A DNA stretch of 64,000 nucleotides from Sphingobium herbicidovorans (GCF_002080435.1 NZ_CP020538.1:2413501-2477500); one strand, 5' to 3'. Numbered from the stretch's first letter, positions 45,900-56,398 are shown. Translations and numbers: made by a program. The notes: generated by a model from the sequence alone, not told the origin.

Positions 45900-46901
45900 A
45901 TGACAATGCTAGTGCACAATGACAGCCTCGCCCTGATCGGCAACACGCCGCTGGTGCGCCTTGCCGGCCCGTCCAAAGAGACAGGGTGCGACATCTTCGC
46001 GAAATGCGAATTCGCCAATCCGGGCGCTTCGGTGAAGGATCGCGCAGCGCTTTTCATCGTCAACGACGCCGAGGAAAAAGGCTTGCTGACGCCCGGCGGC
46101 ACGATCGTCGAAGGGACGGCCGGGAATACCGGCATCGGCCTGGCGCTGGTCGCCAATGCTAAGGGCTACAAGACGATCATCGTCATGCCCGAAACGCAGA
46201 GCCGCGAAAAGATGGATACGCTGCGCGCCTTGGGGGCGGAACTCGTCACCGTGCCAGCGGCGCCTTATTCCAACCCTGGCCATTTCGTCCACACGTCCCG
46301 CCGGATTGCCGAAGAGACGGAAAATGCGATCTGGGCCAACCAGTTCGATAACATCGCCAATCGCAAGGCGCATATCGTCGGCACCGCAGAAGAAATCTGG
46401 ACCCAGATGGACGGACAGATTGACGGCTTCATCTGCGCGGCCGGGACAGGCGGCACCATCGCGGGCGTGGGACTGGGGCTGAAAGCGCATGATGAGAATG
46501 TCACGATCGCGTTGAGCGACCCTTATGGCGCGGCATTGTACAATTATTATGCGCATGGCGAACTGAAAGCGGAAGGATCGTCGGTCGCCGAAGGCATCGG
46601 GCAGGGGCGCATCACCGCCAATCTGGAAGGCGCGCCGATCGACACGCAATTCCGTATCTCCGATGAAGAGGGGCTGCATTGGGTCAAGCGATTGCTGGCT
46701 GAAGAGGGGCTGTGCCTCGGCTTATCGTCGGGCATCAACGTCGCCGGGGCCGTGGCGCTGGCGCGTGAACTTGGGCCGGGGAAACGAATCGCCACGATCC
46801 TGTGCGATACTGGCTTCCGTTACCTTTCGACGCTCTACAATCGCGAGTGGCTTGAGTCGAAAGGCTTGACGGTGTTCCCCTGGCTCGCGCACAATCGCTG
46901 A
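45900..46901 (+). CDS. cysK: Cysteine synthase A (O-acetylserine sulfhydrylase)
   Basis: PLP enzyme making cysteine from O-acetylserine and sulfide; 333 residues. The PLP lysine is in NPGASVKDRAAL (about residue 40), the phosphate- and substrate-binding loop is VEGTAGNTGIGLALVA near 68, and the glycine-rich loop is CAAGTGGTIAGVG. The start is ATG 45900 or ATG 45906; both precede VHNDSLALIGNTPLVRL and neither has a good ribosome-binding site. It is about 30 residues longer than E. coli CysK in internal loops. Divergent from the broken hydrolase gene. Confidence 0.92.
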   Translation: MTMLVHNDSLALIGNTPLVRLAGPSKETGCDIFAKCEFANPGASVKDRAALFIVNDAEEKGLLTPGGTIVEGTAGNTGIGLALVANAKGYKTIIVMPETQSREKMDTLRALGAELVTVPAAPYSNPGHFVHTSRRIAEETENAIWANQFDNIANRKAHIVGTAEEIWTQMDGQIDGFICAAGTGGTIAGVGLGLKAHDENVTIALSDPYGAALYNYYAHGELKAEGSSVAEGIGQGRITANLEGAPIDTQFRISDEEGLHWVKRLLAEEGLCLGLSSGINVAGAVALARELGPGKRIATILCDTGFRYLSTLYNREWLESKGLTVFPWLAHNR

Positions 46902-46945
46902 TCGCCGACACGGGTCGCGGCGACCAAGAACAAAAGAGCGCTTCA

Positions 46946-47251
46946 ATGGCTGAACATCCCCGCCGACAGGAAGGGTTACAGCGTGTCCAGATCGGCCTGA
47001 CAGGGTTGGCGGGCGTGGTGCTCCTGGTAGGCTTGGCCAATATCGTTATTGAAAAGGCGCGGCTCGACGATCCGGCGGTCCCGCCGCCGGCCGTGCCTAC
47101 ACTTGATCTCAACGCCGTGGCTCCCAAGGAGCCGCTGGCGGAACTTGGTGTGCAGCCAGCGCCCGCGCAGCAGCCGGTCGTCCCCGACTTGCAACCCGAT
47201 CCCAACCTGACAAGCCCGATGGACCGCGATCCCCAAGCGTCCGAGCGCTGA
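46946..47251 (+). CDS. Small bitopic membrane protein, unknown function
   Basis: A 101-residue protein with a basic N-terminus (AEHPRRQEGLQRVQIGL), one helix (GLAGVVLLVGLANIVI, about 18-36), and a Pro-rich periplasmic tail including PAVPPPAVP and QPAPAQQPVVPD. I do not recognise a family. It lies 44 bp after cysK and 21 bp before a large membrane-protein gene with which it is probably co-transcribed. Confidence 0.65.
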   Translation: MAEHPRRQEGLQRVQIGLTGLAGVVLLVGLANIVIEKARLDDPAVPPPAVPTLDLNAVAPKEPLAELGVQPAPAQQPVVPDLQPDPNLTSPMDRDPQASER

Positions 47252-47272
47252 CCTGCCAGCAGCGCGCATTTC

Positions 47273-48511
47273 ATGACGGCAGCGCTTCGCACCTTCGTTA
47301 TGTCCTGTGCGGGCCAATTTATATTCCTGCTTGCCGGGCTACCAGCGTTGCTCCGCACCGGCCAGGTCGATCTGCTCGCCTGGGTCTGGCCCGCGTTGAT
47401 CCTCGTGATGGTCGCCGCAGTGGTTCGGATGAGACGTAGCACCTTTCATGCCGTCTGGATCGGCGCGGGAAGTTTGGGCACGGTCATCCTTTTTTCATGG
47501 CTGGCGACGGGACGATTGCCGGGCCATGTCGAAATTGCCTGGCTGAGCCTTATCGGCATCCTGGCCGTCGGGGCAGGGCTATCCCTGCCCCGACGGCGGC
47601 GGATGGGACTGCTTCTGATAGGAATGGCGGGTCTTGCGTGCTGGCTTTCTGCCGAACCTCCAATCAAACCGACGAAAGAGCGGCCTGTGCTGGCGGTAAT
47701 CAGCGCGCTTCCACTCTTCTGGCGGGATGGGGACGGCGGGATTCAATCTCAGTCCGACGCGCCGATCATCAAGATACTGCGCCAGCGTTTTGATGTGCGG
47801 CCAATCGACAGCCCCTTGTCCCCCGGAATGCAGGGCGCGAAGGCGGTCTTGCTGGCCCAGCCCCGCGGCTTGTCGGACGCGGAATTATCTTCCCTGGATG
47901 ATTGGGTGCGGCGGGGAGGAAATATGGTGCTGCTCGCGGACCCACTGCTCCGCTGGCCATCGTCCCTGCCATTGGGCGACCGCCGCCGTGCCCCGGCAGT
48001 CACGATGCTCGCGCCGCTGCTGGCCCGCTGGGGCGTGGCGTTGCTGCCTCCTTCATCAACAGGGGAAGAACGGCAGATGCTGGCTGATGGCCGCTTGCTC
48101 ACGACTATGGCGGCATCGTCCTTCGCCGTCCGCGACCCGTCGAATTGCCGGGTCGAACAAAACGCGCTGATTGCACACTGCAGTTTAGGGCGCGGTCAAG
48201 CAGTGCTGGTGGCGGACGCCGATCTGATAGATGACCGGCTTTGGCTGGTCGATGAGGCTGCGCCGCTCAACATGCGCGAGTGGAGCGCCGATACGCCAGG
48301 CTTCCTTGTCGAGCAATTGGGCGGCGGCCCGGTAGATTCCCGGTCGTGGCTCAAATCAGTCGCCACGCTGACGCTCGCCCTGCGCTGGTCGATCATTGCG
48401 GCGATTATTTGGGCAATCATGGGAAGCGTCGTGTCGCTGGGCTGTTTGCGGGGGTTCGTCGATCGTTCCTTCGGCAGGCGTCCGGCATTTGCCCAACTGG
48501 ATCGGGAGTAA
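47273..48511 (+). CDS. GldG-like membrane protein with GATase-like periplasmic domain
   Basis: A 412-residue membrane protein. Four hydrophobic segments occupy the N-terminal 130 residues, one or two are near the C-terminus (LRWSIIAAIIWAIMGSVVSL), and the central region (about 145-345) has AVLLAQPRGLSDAELSSLDDWVRRGGNMVLLADPLLRW, a pattern of ABC-auxiliary or GldG-type proteins with a ThuA/GATase-like fold. No ABC ATPase is adjacent. It lies immediately before the dcw cluster. Function is unknown. Confidence 0.55.
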   Translation: MTAALRTFVMSCAGQFIFLLAGLPALLRTGQVDLLAWVWPALILVMVAAVVRMRRSTFHAVWIGAGSLGTVILFSWLATGRLPGHVEIAWLSLIGILAVGAGLSLPRRRRMGLLLIGMAGLACWLSAEPPIKPTKERPVLAVISALPLFWRDGDGGIQSQSDAPIIKILRQRFDVRPIDSPLSPGMQGAKAVLLAQPRGLSDAELSSLDDWVRRGGNMVLLADPLLRWPSSLPLGDRRRAPAVTMLAPLLARWGVALLPPSSTGEERQMLADGRLLTTMAASSFAVRDPSNCRVEQNALIAHCSLGRGQAVLVADADLIDDRLWLVDEAAPLNMREWSADTPGFLVEQLGGGPVDSRSWLKSVATLTLALRWSIIAAIIWAIMGSVVSLGCLRGFVDRSFGRRPAFAQLDRE

Positions 48512-48532
48512 AATCCAGAACAAAACAGGATT

Positions 48533-48557
48533 TCCCAAAATCTCCCGACTTTTCCCT
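48533..48557 (+). promoter_or_regulatory. Three MraZ-box-like repeats upstream of mraZ
   Basis: TCCCA (48533), TCCCG (48543) and TCCCT (48553) recur with an exact 10-bp period, which on the opposite strand reads as three (T/C/A)GGGA units separated by five bases. E. coli MraZ binds TGGGN repeats with five-base spacers ahead of its own operon. The position, about 140-165 bp before mraZ, supports autoregulation of the dcw cluster; the orientation is opposite to the usual one as I remember it. Confidence 0.55.
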
Positions 48558-48695
48558 TTTCTTGTCGTTCGCTGCTTGGTATCTAAAAGCCATAGGGGTT
48601 TGTCAGGCTTTGTCAGTCCTGTGCGCCGACCGCGATAAGGTGGTTTGGCGGACGATGGCCTGCGCCCCTGCGAACAGAGGGGCAGCAGTCCGAAC

Positions 48696-49193
48696 GTGTC
48701 GGAAATCATTCTCTTTACGGGCAACGCGTTCAGCGTCGCGGACGGCAAAGGCCGGTTCGTGCTGCCCCTGGAGATGCGCCGACAGGTCAAGCAGTCCAGC
48801 GGCGGCGAAACGCGGCTTTATCTCTCCGTCCATGGTGACAACCCCTGCGCCACGGGCTTTGGAGAATCGCATCGCCGCTTCCTGTTCACCGAGGTCGAGG
48901 AACTGGCTCGCGAAGCAAGGGCGCAAGGTCGCGACTATAACGCCGATCTGGAATTGGAACGCCGCCTCGGCACGATTGAGGAGGTGAATTTCGACGACGG
49001 CGGCCGCTTTGCCATGCACCCCGATATCAAGGAAGAATATGGCATTGCCGATGCCGTCTTCTTTTATGGCGTGGGCCGCTACATCCAGATCTGGAAGCCG
49101 GAAACGCTCGTCGATAGCAAGGATCGGCCCGAACTGATCCGTAACAAGGTCCGCCGCTGGCTGGATCAGCGCGCAGCTGGAGGCGTCAAGTGA
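48696..49193 (+). CDS. mraZ: MraZ, transcriptional regulator of the dcw cluster
   Basis: A 165-residue ring-forming DNA-binding protein of the SpoVT-AbrB fold that represses the division and cell-wall cluster it heads. The first repeat reads [31 protein letters not shown], the second is [38 protein letters not shown] 48696 matches the usual MSEI start; AGAGGGG is 13 bases upstream. The GTGA overlap couples it to rsmH. Confidence 0.93.
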   Translation: MSEIILFTGNAFSVADGKGRFVLPLEMRRQVKQSSGGETRLYLSVHGDNPCATGFGESHRRFLFTEVEELAREARAQGRDYNADLELERRLGTIEEVNFDDGGRFAMHPDIKEEYGIADAVFFYGVGRYIQIWKPETLVDSKDRPELIRNKVRRWLDQRAAGGVK

Positions 49194-50149
49194 ACGCTGC
49201 TGTCGATCCGGATCGCCATATCCCGGTCCTGCTCGATGAAGTGCTTGACGCCCTCGCCATCAACCCCGGTGAGGTTCACGTCGATGGCACCTTCGGCGCT
49301 GGCGGCTACTCGCGCGCGATGGCGGCAAGGGGCGCGACGGTTTTCGCATTCGATCGGGATCCTGATGCGATTCGCGAAGGGCAGGCGCTGGCGGATGAAA
49401 ATGGCATTACGCTGATTGCGGGGGAATTTTCCCGCATGAAGGAATTGCTCGCCGAAAAGGGTGTGTCGCACGTATCGGGCGTCACGCTCGATATCGGCGT
49501 GTCGTCGATGCAGCTTGATCGGCCGGAACGCGGTTTTTCGTTTCAGTCGGATGGGCCGCTCACCATGACGATGAGCCAGAGCGGGATGAGTGCCGCGGAT
49601 TTCCTGAATAATGCTCCTGAACAGGAAATCGCCGATGTCCTCTATCGCTACGGTGAGGAGCCGCGCTCGCGCCGGGTGGCTCGCGCCATCGTAGAGGCGC
49701 GTCCTCTGGAGCGCACCGGTGAGCTTGCCAGCGTCATTCGCAGGGCGCTGGGCCATAAGCCGCATGACAAGAAAGATCCGGCGACCCGCGCTTTCCAGGC
49801 AATCCGCATTCATGTGAATCGCGAACTGGAAGAACTGGAGCGCGGGCTGGAAGCGGCCGAGGCGATGCTGGAGGAGGGCGGTCGGCTCGCCGTCGTCACC
49901 TTTCACAGCCTTGAAGACCGTATCGTCAAGCAGTTCCTGCGCAACCGCAGCGGCGGCGAAGGGGCCGGATCGCGGCACCTGCCCGAGCGTCGCGCGGGTG
50001 ACGCACCGACATTTCGCAAGCCCGCCAAAGCCGTTCGCGCCGGTGAGAGCGAACTCGCCCGCAATCCGCGGGCCCGTTCCGCTACGCTGCGCAGCGCCGT
50101 CCGCACGGATGCCCCCGTTTCAGGTTCTTCGCGGAGTATGCGCTCATGA
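49190..50149 (+). CDS. rsmH: 16S rRNA (cytosine1402-N4)-methyltransferase
   Basis: Methylates N4 of C1402 in the ribosomal P site. The 319-residue SAM enzyme has [13 protein letters not shown], the SAM motif [14 protein letters not shown] near residue 36, [19 protein letters not shown] near 100, and [17 protein letters not shown] near 240. The C-terminal tail is basic and loosely conserved. GTG 49190 overlaps the mraZ stop codon and its own stop overlaps ftsL by four bases. Confidence 0.96.
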   Translation: MNAAVDPDRHIPVLLDEVLDALAINPGEVHVDGTFGAGGYSRAMAARGATVFAFDRDPDAIREGQALADENGITLIAGEFSRMKELLAEKGVSHVSGVTLDIGVSSMQLDRPERGFSFQSDGPLTMTMSQSGMSAADFLNNAPEQEIADVLYRYGEEPRSRRVARAIVEARPLERTGELASVIRRALGHKPHDKKDPATRAFQAIRIHVNRELEELERGLEAAEAMLEEGGRLAVVTFHSLEDRIVKQFLRNRSGGEGAGSRHLPERRAGDAPTFRKPAKAVRAGESELARNPRARSATLRSAVRTDAPVSGSSRSMRS

Positions 50150-50796
50150 TCGCGGTCAAGAGGTTGCAGAGCCTGATCTGGATATTGCTGGTGGCGCTGG
50201 GTGCGCTGGGCGCTTACCTCGTGTCGCTGAAAGTCGCGACCGAGCGCAATGAACTGATGAAGGTGCAGGCTCAGATCGCGCGGGCGCGGGCGGACATCCG
50301 CTATCTTGAGACAGAGTTCAGCGCGCGGGCGAGCATGCGGCAGTTGGAGCGTTGGAACCAGCATGACTTCATGTATGCGACGCCGACGACCCAGCAATAT
50401 CTGGGCGGCGAGCGGGCGCTGGCGAATCTGGATGGCATCCAGCCCAACGGGCCTGATTATGTAGCGCCGCCGGTGATGGTGGCGATGGTCGAAACCCCTG
50501 CCGATCTGCCTTCCGCGCCGCAGCCCGCCCCGGCCAGCCCGGCAGCGACCCAGATCCGCAGCGACATTGCCGTCATTCGTGAAGCGCACGCCGCCGACAA
50601 TGTTGACGCGGTCGCCAGGCCGGCTGCCCGCAGCGCGGCGGAAAAGGCGAAGGAGGACTCCGACATGTCGAAGCCCAATCCTGTCGCTCGCCGCGCTGAA
50701 CGGATGGCGATGCTCGACGCCAAGCTGCTGGACGACAGCACCATGGGCGATATCAGCACCAAGGCGGCGCGCGAGCGCAGGAAAGGCGCGCGCTGA
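50146..50796 (+). CDS. ftsL: Cell division protein FtsL-like
   Basis: Bitopic division protein that with FtsB activates FtsWI. The 216-residue protein has a short cytosolic head, one helix ([20 protein letters not shown], about 9-28) and a coiled-coil stretch ([42 protein letters not shown]). It has an unusually long Pro/Ala-rich extension from about residue 100, roughly twice the length of E. coli FtsL. Position between rsmH and ftsI and ATGA overlap confirm it; sequence conservation is low, as in the family. It ends one base into ftsI. Confidence 0.85.
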   Translation: MIAVKRLQSLIWILLVALGALGAYLVSLKVATERNELMKVQAQIARARADIRYLETEFSARASMRQLERWNQHDFMYATPTTQQYLGGERALANLDGIQPNGPDYVAPPVMVAMVETPADLPSAPQPAPASPAATQIRSDIAVIREAHAADNVDAVARPAARSAAEKAKEDSDMSKPNPVARRAERMAMLDAKLLDDSTMGDISTKAARERRKGAR

Positions 50797-52508
50797 TGGC
50801 GACGATCATCGTTCAGCCGGGTGGCGCCAGAGCAGGCAAGCAGCGGGTCGATCTGACGGCGATCGCGCATAATCGGCTGATGGTGTTGCTGATCCTGTTC
50901 ATGGCGATCACCATGGTCGTGATCCTGCGCCTTGCCTGGGTCGGTGTCTTTGCACAGGGCGCGGACGGGGGCGACAGTGCGTCCGGCCTCATCCCCGCAC
51001 GCGCCGACATCGTTGATCGCAATGGCGTTCCGTTGGCCCGGACGATGGATGCCTATTCGATCGCCGTCCGTCCCTCCCGGCTGATCGGTGAGCCTGCAGA
51101 AGTCGCGCGCAAGCTGCATGAGATTTTCCCCGATGAGTCTGCCGCCACTTTCTACAAGAAGCTGACTGGCAAGGGCTGGGCCTATCTCCGGCGTCGCGCG
51201 CTACCTGAAGAAGTGGCTGCGGTAAACGCCCTGGGCGAGATCGGCATCGAATTTCCCCGCGAAAAGGAGCGGCTCTATCCCCAGCGCAGCCTGGCCGCGC
51301 ACGTTCTGGGCTTCGCCCCGAATGCGGAAGGGGTCGGCGGCATGGGCGTCGAAGCGGCGTTCAATGATCGTTTGATCGATCCGGCGCTGCGCGCGCAGCC
51401 CTTTGCCATTTCCATCGACAGCCGGGTGCAGGGCGCGCTGGAAAGCGAGCTTTACGCGCAGATGGTGGCGCAAAATGCCAAGGGCGCGGGCGGCGTCATT
51501 CTGGACGCCAATACCGGGGAAGTGATCGCCATGGCGTCGATCCCCGTCTTCGATCCGAACAAGCTGCAAAATTACGCGGGCAAGTCGTGCAGCGAATCGC
51601 CCCTTTGCAATCAAATCGTCCAGGCGCGCTATGAACTTGGTTCGACCTTCAAACCCTTGTCGATCGGCGCGGCGATGGATCGCGGCGTCATCACATCCAT
51701 GGCAAAGCGCTATGACGCCACCGCGCCGCTTGCCGTCGCCGGCTTTCGCATCAAGGACGATCACGCGCTTGGCCGCTGGATCAACGTGCCGGAAATCCTG
51801 GTGCACAGCTCCAACATCGGGACCGCGCGGATCGCCGATGAAATGGGCGCGGCGTCCATGCAGCAGCTGTTCCGCAACCTGCAGTTCGACGAGCGCGCTC
51901 CGATCGAACTCAAGGAGCGCGCCAAGAGCCTGTGGCCCTATAATTGGGGCCGCATAACGACCATGACCGTTTCCTACGGCCATGGTATCGCCGTGACGCC
52001 GCTGCACCTCGCCAGCGCCTATGCCGCCCTTGTCAATGGCGGCATCTGGCGCCCGGCCACCCTGCGCAAACTGCACGCCAATGAAGTGCCCGAAGGCCAT
52101 CGCGTCTTTTCCGCCGCCACCAGCGCGCGCATGCGCCAACTGTTGCGGATGATCGTTGCGGCGGGTACAGGTCGCAGCGCCGACGCCAAGGGATTCCGGG
52201 TGGGCGGTAAGACGGGTTCCGCCGAGAAGCCTGAAGAAGGCCGATATAACAAGAGTTCGCTGGTGACGACTTTCGCGTCCGCATTTCCCATGGATAATCC
52301 CCGTTACGTCGTGCTGACGATGATGGATGAACCGAAGGGCAACGCCCAGACTTTCGGCCTGCGCACTGCGGCCTGGACCGCCGCGCCGGTGGTCAAGCGC
52401 GTGATCGAGCGCACCGGCCCGATGCTGGGCGTGCTGCCGGACGAGCGGCGCGACGTCGATATTTCCGACCTCATGCCCCTGCTTGGGCAGGAAAAGGAAA
52501 AGCATTGA
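50796..52508 (+). CDS. ftsI: Septal peptidoglycan transpeptidase FtsI (PBP3)
   Basis: Class B penicillin-binding protein that crosslinks septal wall with FtsW. The 570-residue protein has an N-terminal membrane anchor (LMVLLILFMAITMVVILRLAWV, about 28-49), the dimerisation domain (starting ARADIVDRNGVPLARTMDAYSIAVRP) and the transpeptidase domain with catalytic Ser283 in STFK (283-286), SSN (338-340) and KTGS (472-475). Spacing matches class B PBPs. ATG 50796 shares its first base with the ftsL stop. Confidence 0.96.
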   Translation: MATIIVQPGGARAGKQRVDLTAIAHNRLMVLLILFMAITMVVILRLAWVGVFAQGADGGDSASGLIPARADIVDRNGVPLARTMDAYSIAVRPSRLIGEPAEVARKLHEIFPDESAATFYKKLTGKGWAYLRRRALPEEVAAVNALGEIGIEFPREKERLYPQRSLAAHVLGFAPNAEGVGGMGVEAAFNDRLIDPALRAQPFAISIDSRVQGALESELYAQMVAQNAKGAGGVILDANTGEVIAMASIPVFDPNKLQNYAGKSCSESPLCNQIVQARYELGSTFKPLSIGAAMDRGVITSMAKRYDATAPLAVAGFRIKDDHALGRWINVPEILVHSSNIGTARIADEMGAASMQQLFRNLQFDERAPIELKERAKSLWPYNWGRITTMTVSYGHGIAVTPLHLASAYAALVNGGIWRPATLRKLHANEVPEGHRVFSAATSARMRQLLRMIVAAGTGRSADAKGFRVGGKTGSAEKPEEGRYNKSSLVTTFASAFPMDNPRYVVLTMMDEPKGNAQTFGLRTAAWTAAPVVKRVIERTGPMLGVLPDERRDVDISDLMPLLGQEKEKH

Positions 52509-52509
52509 G

Positions 52510-53952
52510 ATGCGCCTCGGGTCGCTCATCGAGGGGCTGGATGTGAAGCTCGACACCGCAGCATCTCTGGATGTCTCGGTGTCGGGCTTCGCGATCGATA
52601 ACCGAAAGGTCGCGCCGGGCACTATCTTTGGCGCGTTCCAGGGCCTGCGGGTCAATGGCGAAGATTATATCCCTCAGGCCGTGAAAGCGGGTGCTATGGT
52701 CGTCGTCGCGCGGCCCGAGGCTCGGGTCGAAGGGGCGGTGCATATAGCCCATGACAATCCGCGCCGCCTGTTCGCCCTGCTCGCCGCCCGCTATTTCGCG
52801 CCTTTCCCCGATGTCACCGTTGCGGTCACCGGGACGAATGGCAAGACGTCCACGGTCGAGCTTGCACGCCAGCTATGGCGCATGCTGGGGCATCATTCCG
52901 CCTCCATTGGCACGCTAGGCGTCACCACCTCGGTCGATCAGGTCTCGACTGGCCTCACCACGCCTGACATTGTCACTTTCCTGTCCAACATGTCGGGCCT
53001 CAAGCGCGAGGGCGTCACCCATGCCGCTTTCGAAGCGTCGAGCCACGGCCTTGCTCAATATCGGACAGAGGGACTGCCTGTGTCGGCCGGTGCGTTCACC
53101 AATCTGTCGCGAGACCATCTCGACTATCATGGCGACATGGACAGTTATTTCGACGCAAAGATGCGGCTGTTCGATGAGGTTGTTGCGCCCGATGGCGCAG
53201 CGGTCGTCTGGGCCGATGATGAATGGTCGGACAAGGTTATCCAGCGAGCTACGAAGCGGGGGCTTCGTGTGCTGAGCGTCGGGGTGCAGGGGCAGGCATT
53301 GCGTCTTGCCAACCGCACCCCGACCCAGTTGGGCCAGACTTTGGATGTCGAAGCCGACGGTAAGGCTTATAAGGTCAACTTGCCGCTGATCGGCGCCTAT
53401 CAAGCTGCCAATGCGCTCACGGCTGCGGCTCTGGTGATTGCAGGCGGCGAGGATGCGGCCAAGGTTCTTGAACTGCTCGGTCGGGTCCAGCCGGTGCGTG
53501 GTCGCCTGGAACGCGCTGTCATTACCAAGGCGGGAACGCCCGTCTATGTTGATTACGCCCATACGCCCGATGGTCTGCGCGCGGCGATCGAGGCGCTTCG
53601 GCCCCATACGCGCGGTCGTCTGATTACCCTGTTCGGGGCGGGCGGAGATCGTGATGCAGGCAAGCGTCCGCAGATGGGCAAGGTGGCGGCCGATCTATCC
53701 GATCATGTCATCGTCACCGACGATAATCCCCGGTCCGAAGATCCTTCCGCGATCCGCGCCGCCGTGATGGCAGGTGCGCCGGGAGCAGAGGAAATCGGCG
53801 GTCGTCGCGCAGCCATCGCCGCCGCCATTGCGCGCGCGGGCGCGGATGATATCGTCCTGCTGGCGGGCAAGGGGCATGAGCAGGGCCAGATCATCGGCGA
53901 TCGGGTGCTGCCATTCGACGACGTCACCGTTGCCCGGGAGTGTGCCGGGTGA
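52510..53952 (+). CDS. murE: UDP-MurNAc-Ala-Glu:diaminopimelate ligase
   Basis: Adds meso-diaminopimelate to the peptidoglycan precursor. The 480-residue Mur ligase has ATP-binding GTNGKT at 108-113, EASSHGL near 178, and the DNPRSEDP motif near 400 that marks meso-DAP specificity rather than lysine. LLAGKGHEQGQ is near the end. ATG 52510 lies one base after the ftsI stop codon; the frame stays open upstream but only overlaps ftsI. Four-base GTGA overlap with murF. Confidence 0.97.
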   Translation: MRLGSLIEGLDVKLDTAASLDVSVSGFAIDNRKVAPGTIFGAFQGLRVNGEDYIPQAVKAGAMVVVARPEARVEGAVHIAHDNPRRLFALLAARYFAPFPDVTVAVTGTNGKTSTVELARQLWRMLGHHSASIGTLGVTTSVDQVSTGLTTPDIVTFLSNMSGLKREGVTHAAFEASSHGLAQYRTEGLPVSAGAFTNLSRDHLDYHGDMDSYFDAKMRLFDEVVAPDGAAVVWADDEWSDKVIQRATKRGLRVLSVGVQGQALRLANRTPTQLGQTLDVEADGKAYKVNLPLIGAYQAANALTAAALVIAGGEDAAKVLELLGRVQPVRGRLERAVITKAGTPVYVDYAHTPDGLRAAIEALRPHTRGRLITLFGAGGDRDAGKRPQMGKVAADLSDHVIVTDDNPRSEDPSAIRAAVMAGAPGAEEIGGRRAAIAAAIARAGADDIVLLAGKGHEQGQIIGDRVLPFDDVTVARECAG

Positions 53953-55325
53953 ACGAGCTTTGGACCTCTGCCGAAATCGCGCAGGCCACAGGGGGCGTCG
54001 CTTCGGCGCCCTTCGCTGTTTCAGGTGTCGCTTTCGACAGCCGAGAAGTGACAGGCGGCGACCTGTTTGTCGCGATGAAGGGCGAAACGACCGACGGCCA
54101 CAATTTTATCGACAAGGCATTTGGTCAGGGGGCTGCGGGCGCCATCGTCAGCGAACCCATCGCACAGCCGCATATCCTCGTGCCGGACAGCGCAGCCGCA
54201 CTCGAAGCATTGGGTCGCGCATCCCGTTCCCGCATGCAGGGAAAGGTGATTGGCGTCACCGGTTCAGTCGGCAAGACCGGCACGAAAGAAGCCTTGTTCC
54301 AGGCGCTCGATCGCGTCTGTCCCGGCGAAGTCCACCGGTCGGTCAAGAGCTACAACAATCATGTCGGTGTGCCCTTGAGCCTGTCGCGCATGCCCCGCGA
54401 TTCAGCCTTTGGCGTTTTCGAGATGGGTATGAACCATGCCGGTGAGTTGGCCGCGCTGACGCAGCAGGTTCGCCCGCATGTTGCGATCGTGACCGCAATA
54501 GCGCCAGCCCATATCGAATTTTTCGGTACGGAAGAAAAGATCGCGCAGGCCAAGGCCGAGATATTCGAAGGATTGGAGCCTGATGGCACCGCCGTCATTC
54601 CTTATGACAGTCCCCATGTCGCCACGCTTTATGCGAAGGCGGAACAGCACGCCGCGCGGATTTTGACCTTCGGCTTCGATGAGCAGGCCGATGTTCGCGC
54701 CCGCGATATGGTCCCTGCCGCGAATGGCGGCACATTGGTCACCGCGACGCTGCCAAGTGCGGAACTTTGCTTTACCGTAGCCGCGCCCGGCGAGCATTGG
54801 GTTTCGAACGCGCTCGCGGTGCTGGCGACGGTAGAGGCGCTGGGCGGCGATCTCGCGGCGGCGGGTCTTGCCCTCGCCGAAATGCCCGGCCTGCCGGGTC
54901 GGGGCGAGCGCCGGACCTTGTCAGTCGGTGGCGGAGAAGCGCTGCTGATCGACGAAAGTTACAATGCCAACCCGCTCAGCATGGCGGCAACGCTCAAGCA
55001 ACTGGGCAAGGAACGCGCGAGCCGCAGGATTGCGGTGCTGGGCGGTATGCGCGAACTGGGTGATCGCAGCAGCGAACTGCATGCCGGGCTCGCTGAGCCG
55101 CTGGCGGAGGGGCAGGTCGATTACGCCATTCTCGTGGGTGATGAAATGAAGCCGCTGGCCGAAGCGCTCGGCGCCACCGTGGCGTTTGCCCATGTGGTCG
55201 ACGCAGCTGCGGCCACCGACCTCATTCAAACAGAAATGCGGGCAGGCGACGCCATATTGGTGAAGGGATCGAACGGCATCGGCCTCTCGCGCCTGGTCGC
55301 CGCGCTTGGGGAGCATAAGGACTGA
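53949..55325 (+). CDS. murF: UDP-MurNAc-tripeptide:D-Ala-D-Ala ligase
   Basis: Completes the UDP-MurNAc-pentapeptide. The 458-residue ligase has [14 protein letters not shown] (P-loop near residue 107), [22 protein letters not shown], and [17 protein letters not shown] near 335, all family marks. The GTG at 53949 overlaps the murE TGA by four bases (GTGA) and its TGA overlaps mraY by one base. N-terminal substrate domain reads [18 protein letters not shown]. Confidence 0.97.
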   Translation: MNELWTSAEIAQATGGVASAPFAVSGVAFDSREVTGGDLFVAMKGETTDGHNFIDKAFGQGAAGAIVSEPIAQPHILVPDSAAALEALGRASRSRMQGKVIGVTGSVGKTGTKEALFQALDRVCPGEVHRSVKSYNNHVGVPLSLSRMPRDSAFGVFEMGMNHAGELAALTQQVRPHVAIVTAIAPAHIEFFGTEEKIAQAKAEIFEGLEPDGTAVIPYDSPHVATLYAKAEQHAARILTFGFDEQADVRARDMVPAANGGTLVTATLPSAELCFTVAAPGEHWVSNALAVLATVEALGGDLAAAGLALAEMPGLPGRGERRTLSVGGGEALLIDESYNANPLSMAATLKQLGKERASRRIAVLGGMRELGDRSSELHAGLAEPLAEGQVDYAILVGDEMKPLAEALGATVAFAHVVDAAAATDLIQTEMRAGDAILVKGSNGIGLSRLVAALGEHKD

Positions 55326-56398
55326 TGTTGTACTGGCTCGCCCAGACCATGGACTTCGCGGGGATTTTCAACCTCATCCGCTATCTGAGCTTCCGCGCGG
55401 GCGCGACGATCGCGACGGCCTTCATCATTGGCCTTGTCATTGGTCCGCGCTTCATCGGATGGCTCCGCGTGCGCCAGGGCAAGGGGCAACCGATCCGCGA
55501 CGACGGCCCGCAAACTCATCTCGCCAAGCGCGGTACGCCTACGATGGGCGGCCTGATGATACTGACGTCGATGATTATATCGGTGCTGTTGTGGATGGAC
55601 CTTTCGTCCATCTACGTCTGGGCATGCCTGTTCGTGACGCTGGGCTTCGGCGCCATCGGCTTCCTCGACGACTATGACAAGGTGACGAAGGCAAGCCATA
55701 AGGGGTTGTCGGGCAAGATGCGCCTTTTCTTCGAATTCCTCATCGCGGGGGTCGCGGCTTGGCTGATCGTTACCCAGCATGGCAATACGGCGCTTTACCT
55801 GCCCTTCTACAACGGCCCTGCGATTGAGCTTGGACCCTTCTATTTCCTCTTTGCCGCCTTCGTGATCGTCGCGTTCGGCAATGCGGTCAACCTGACCGAT
55901 GGTCTTGACGGTCTGGCCACCATGCCGGTCATCATCGCCTGCATGGCATTCATGGCGATCGTCTATCTCGTGGGCCGCGCCGACTATGCCGAATATCTTG
56001 GCATTCCACATGTGCCGGGAGCGGGCAACCTGACGATCCTGTGTGGCGCGATCATCGGCGCAGGGCTCGCATTCCTGTGGTTCAACGCACCACCCGCAGC
56101 CGTTTTCATGGGCGACACCGGCAGCCTGGCGCTGGGCGGCACGATCGGCGTGATCGCCGTCACCGCTCATCATGAGATCGTGCTGGGCGTGATCGGCGGG
56201 CTCTTCGTCGTCGAGGCGATGAGCGTCATTATTCAGGTCTTCTTCTACAAGCGGACGGGTAAGCGCGTGTTCCGCATGGCGCCGATCCACCATCATTTCG
56301 AGCAGCTTGGCTGGGCCGAACCGACGGTCGTGATCCGTTTCTGGATCATCTCTTTCGTTCTGGCGCTGGCGGGTCTCGCCACGCTGAAATTGCGGTGA
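55325..56398 (+). CDS. mraY: Phospho-MurNAc-pentapeptide transferase (MraY)
   Basis: Integral membrane enzyme that makes lipid I from UDP-MurNAc-pentapeptide and undecaprenyl phosphate. The 357-residue, ten-helix protein has [10 protein letters not shown], the catalytic [10 protein letters not shown] (about residue 115-124), [20 protein letters not shown] and the C-terminal [14 protein letters not shown], all MraY signatures. ATG 55325 overlaps murF by one base; its TGA overlaps murD by four bases. Confidence 0.98.
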   Translation: MLYWLAQTMDFAGIFNLIRYLSFRAGATIATAFIIGLVIGPRFIGWLRVRQGKGQPIRDDGPQTHLAKRGTPTMGGLMILTSMIISVLLWMDLSSIYVWACLFVTLGFGAIGFLDDYDKVTKASHKGLSGKMRLFFEFLIAGVAAWLIVTQHGNTALYLPFYNGPAIELGPFYFLFAAFVIVAFGNAVNLTDGLDGLATMPVIIACMAFMAIVYLVGRADYAEYLGIPHVPGAGNLTILCGAIIGAGLAFLWFNAPPAAVFMGDTGSLALGGTIGVIAVTAHHEIVLGVIGGLFVVEAMSVIIQVFFYKRTGKRVFRMAPIHHHFEQLGWAEPTVVIRFWIISFVLALAGLATLKLR

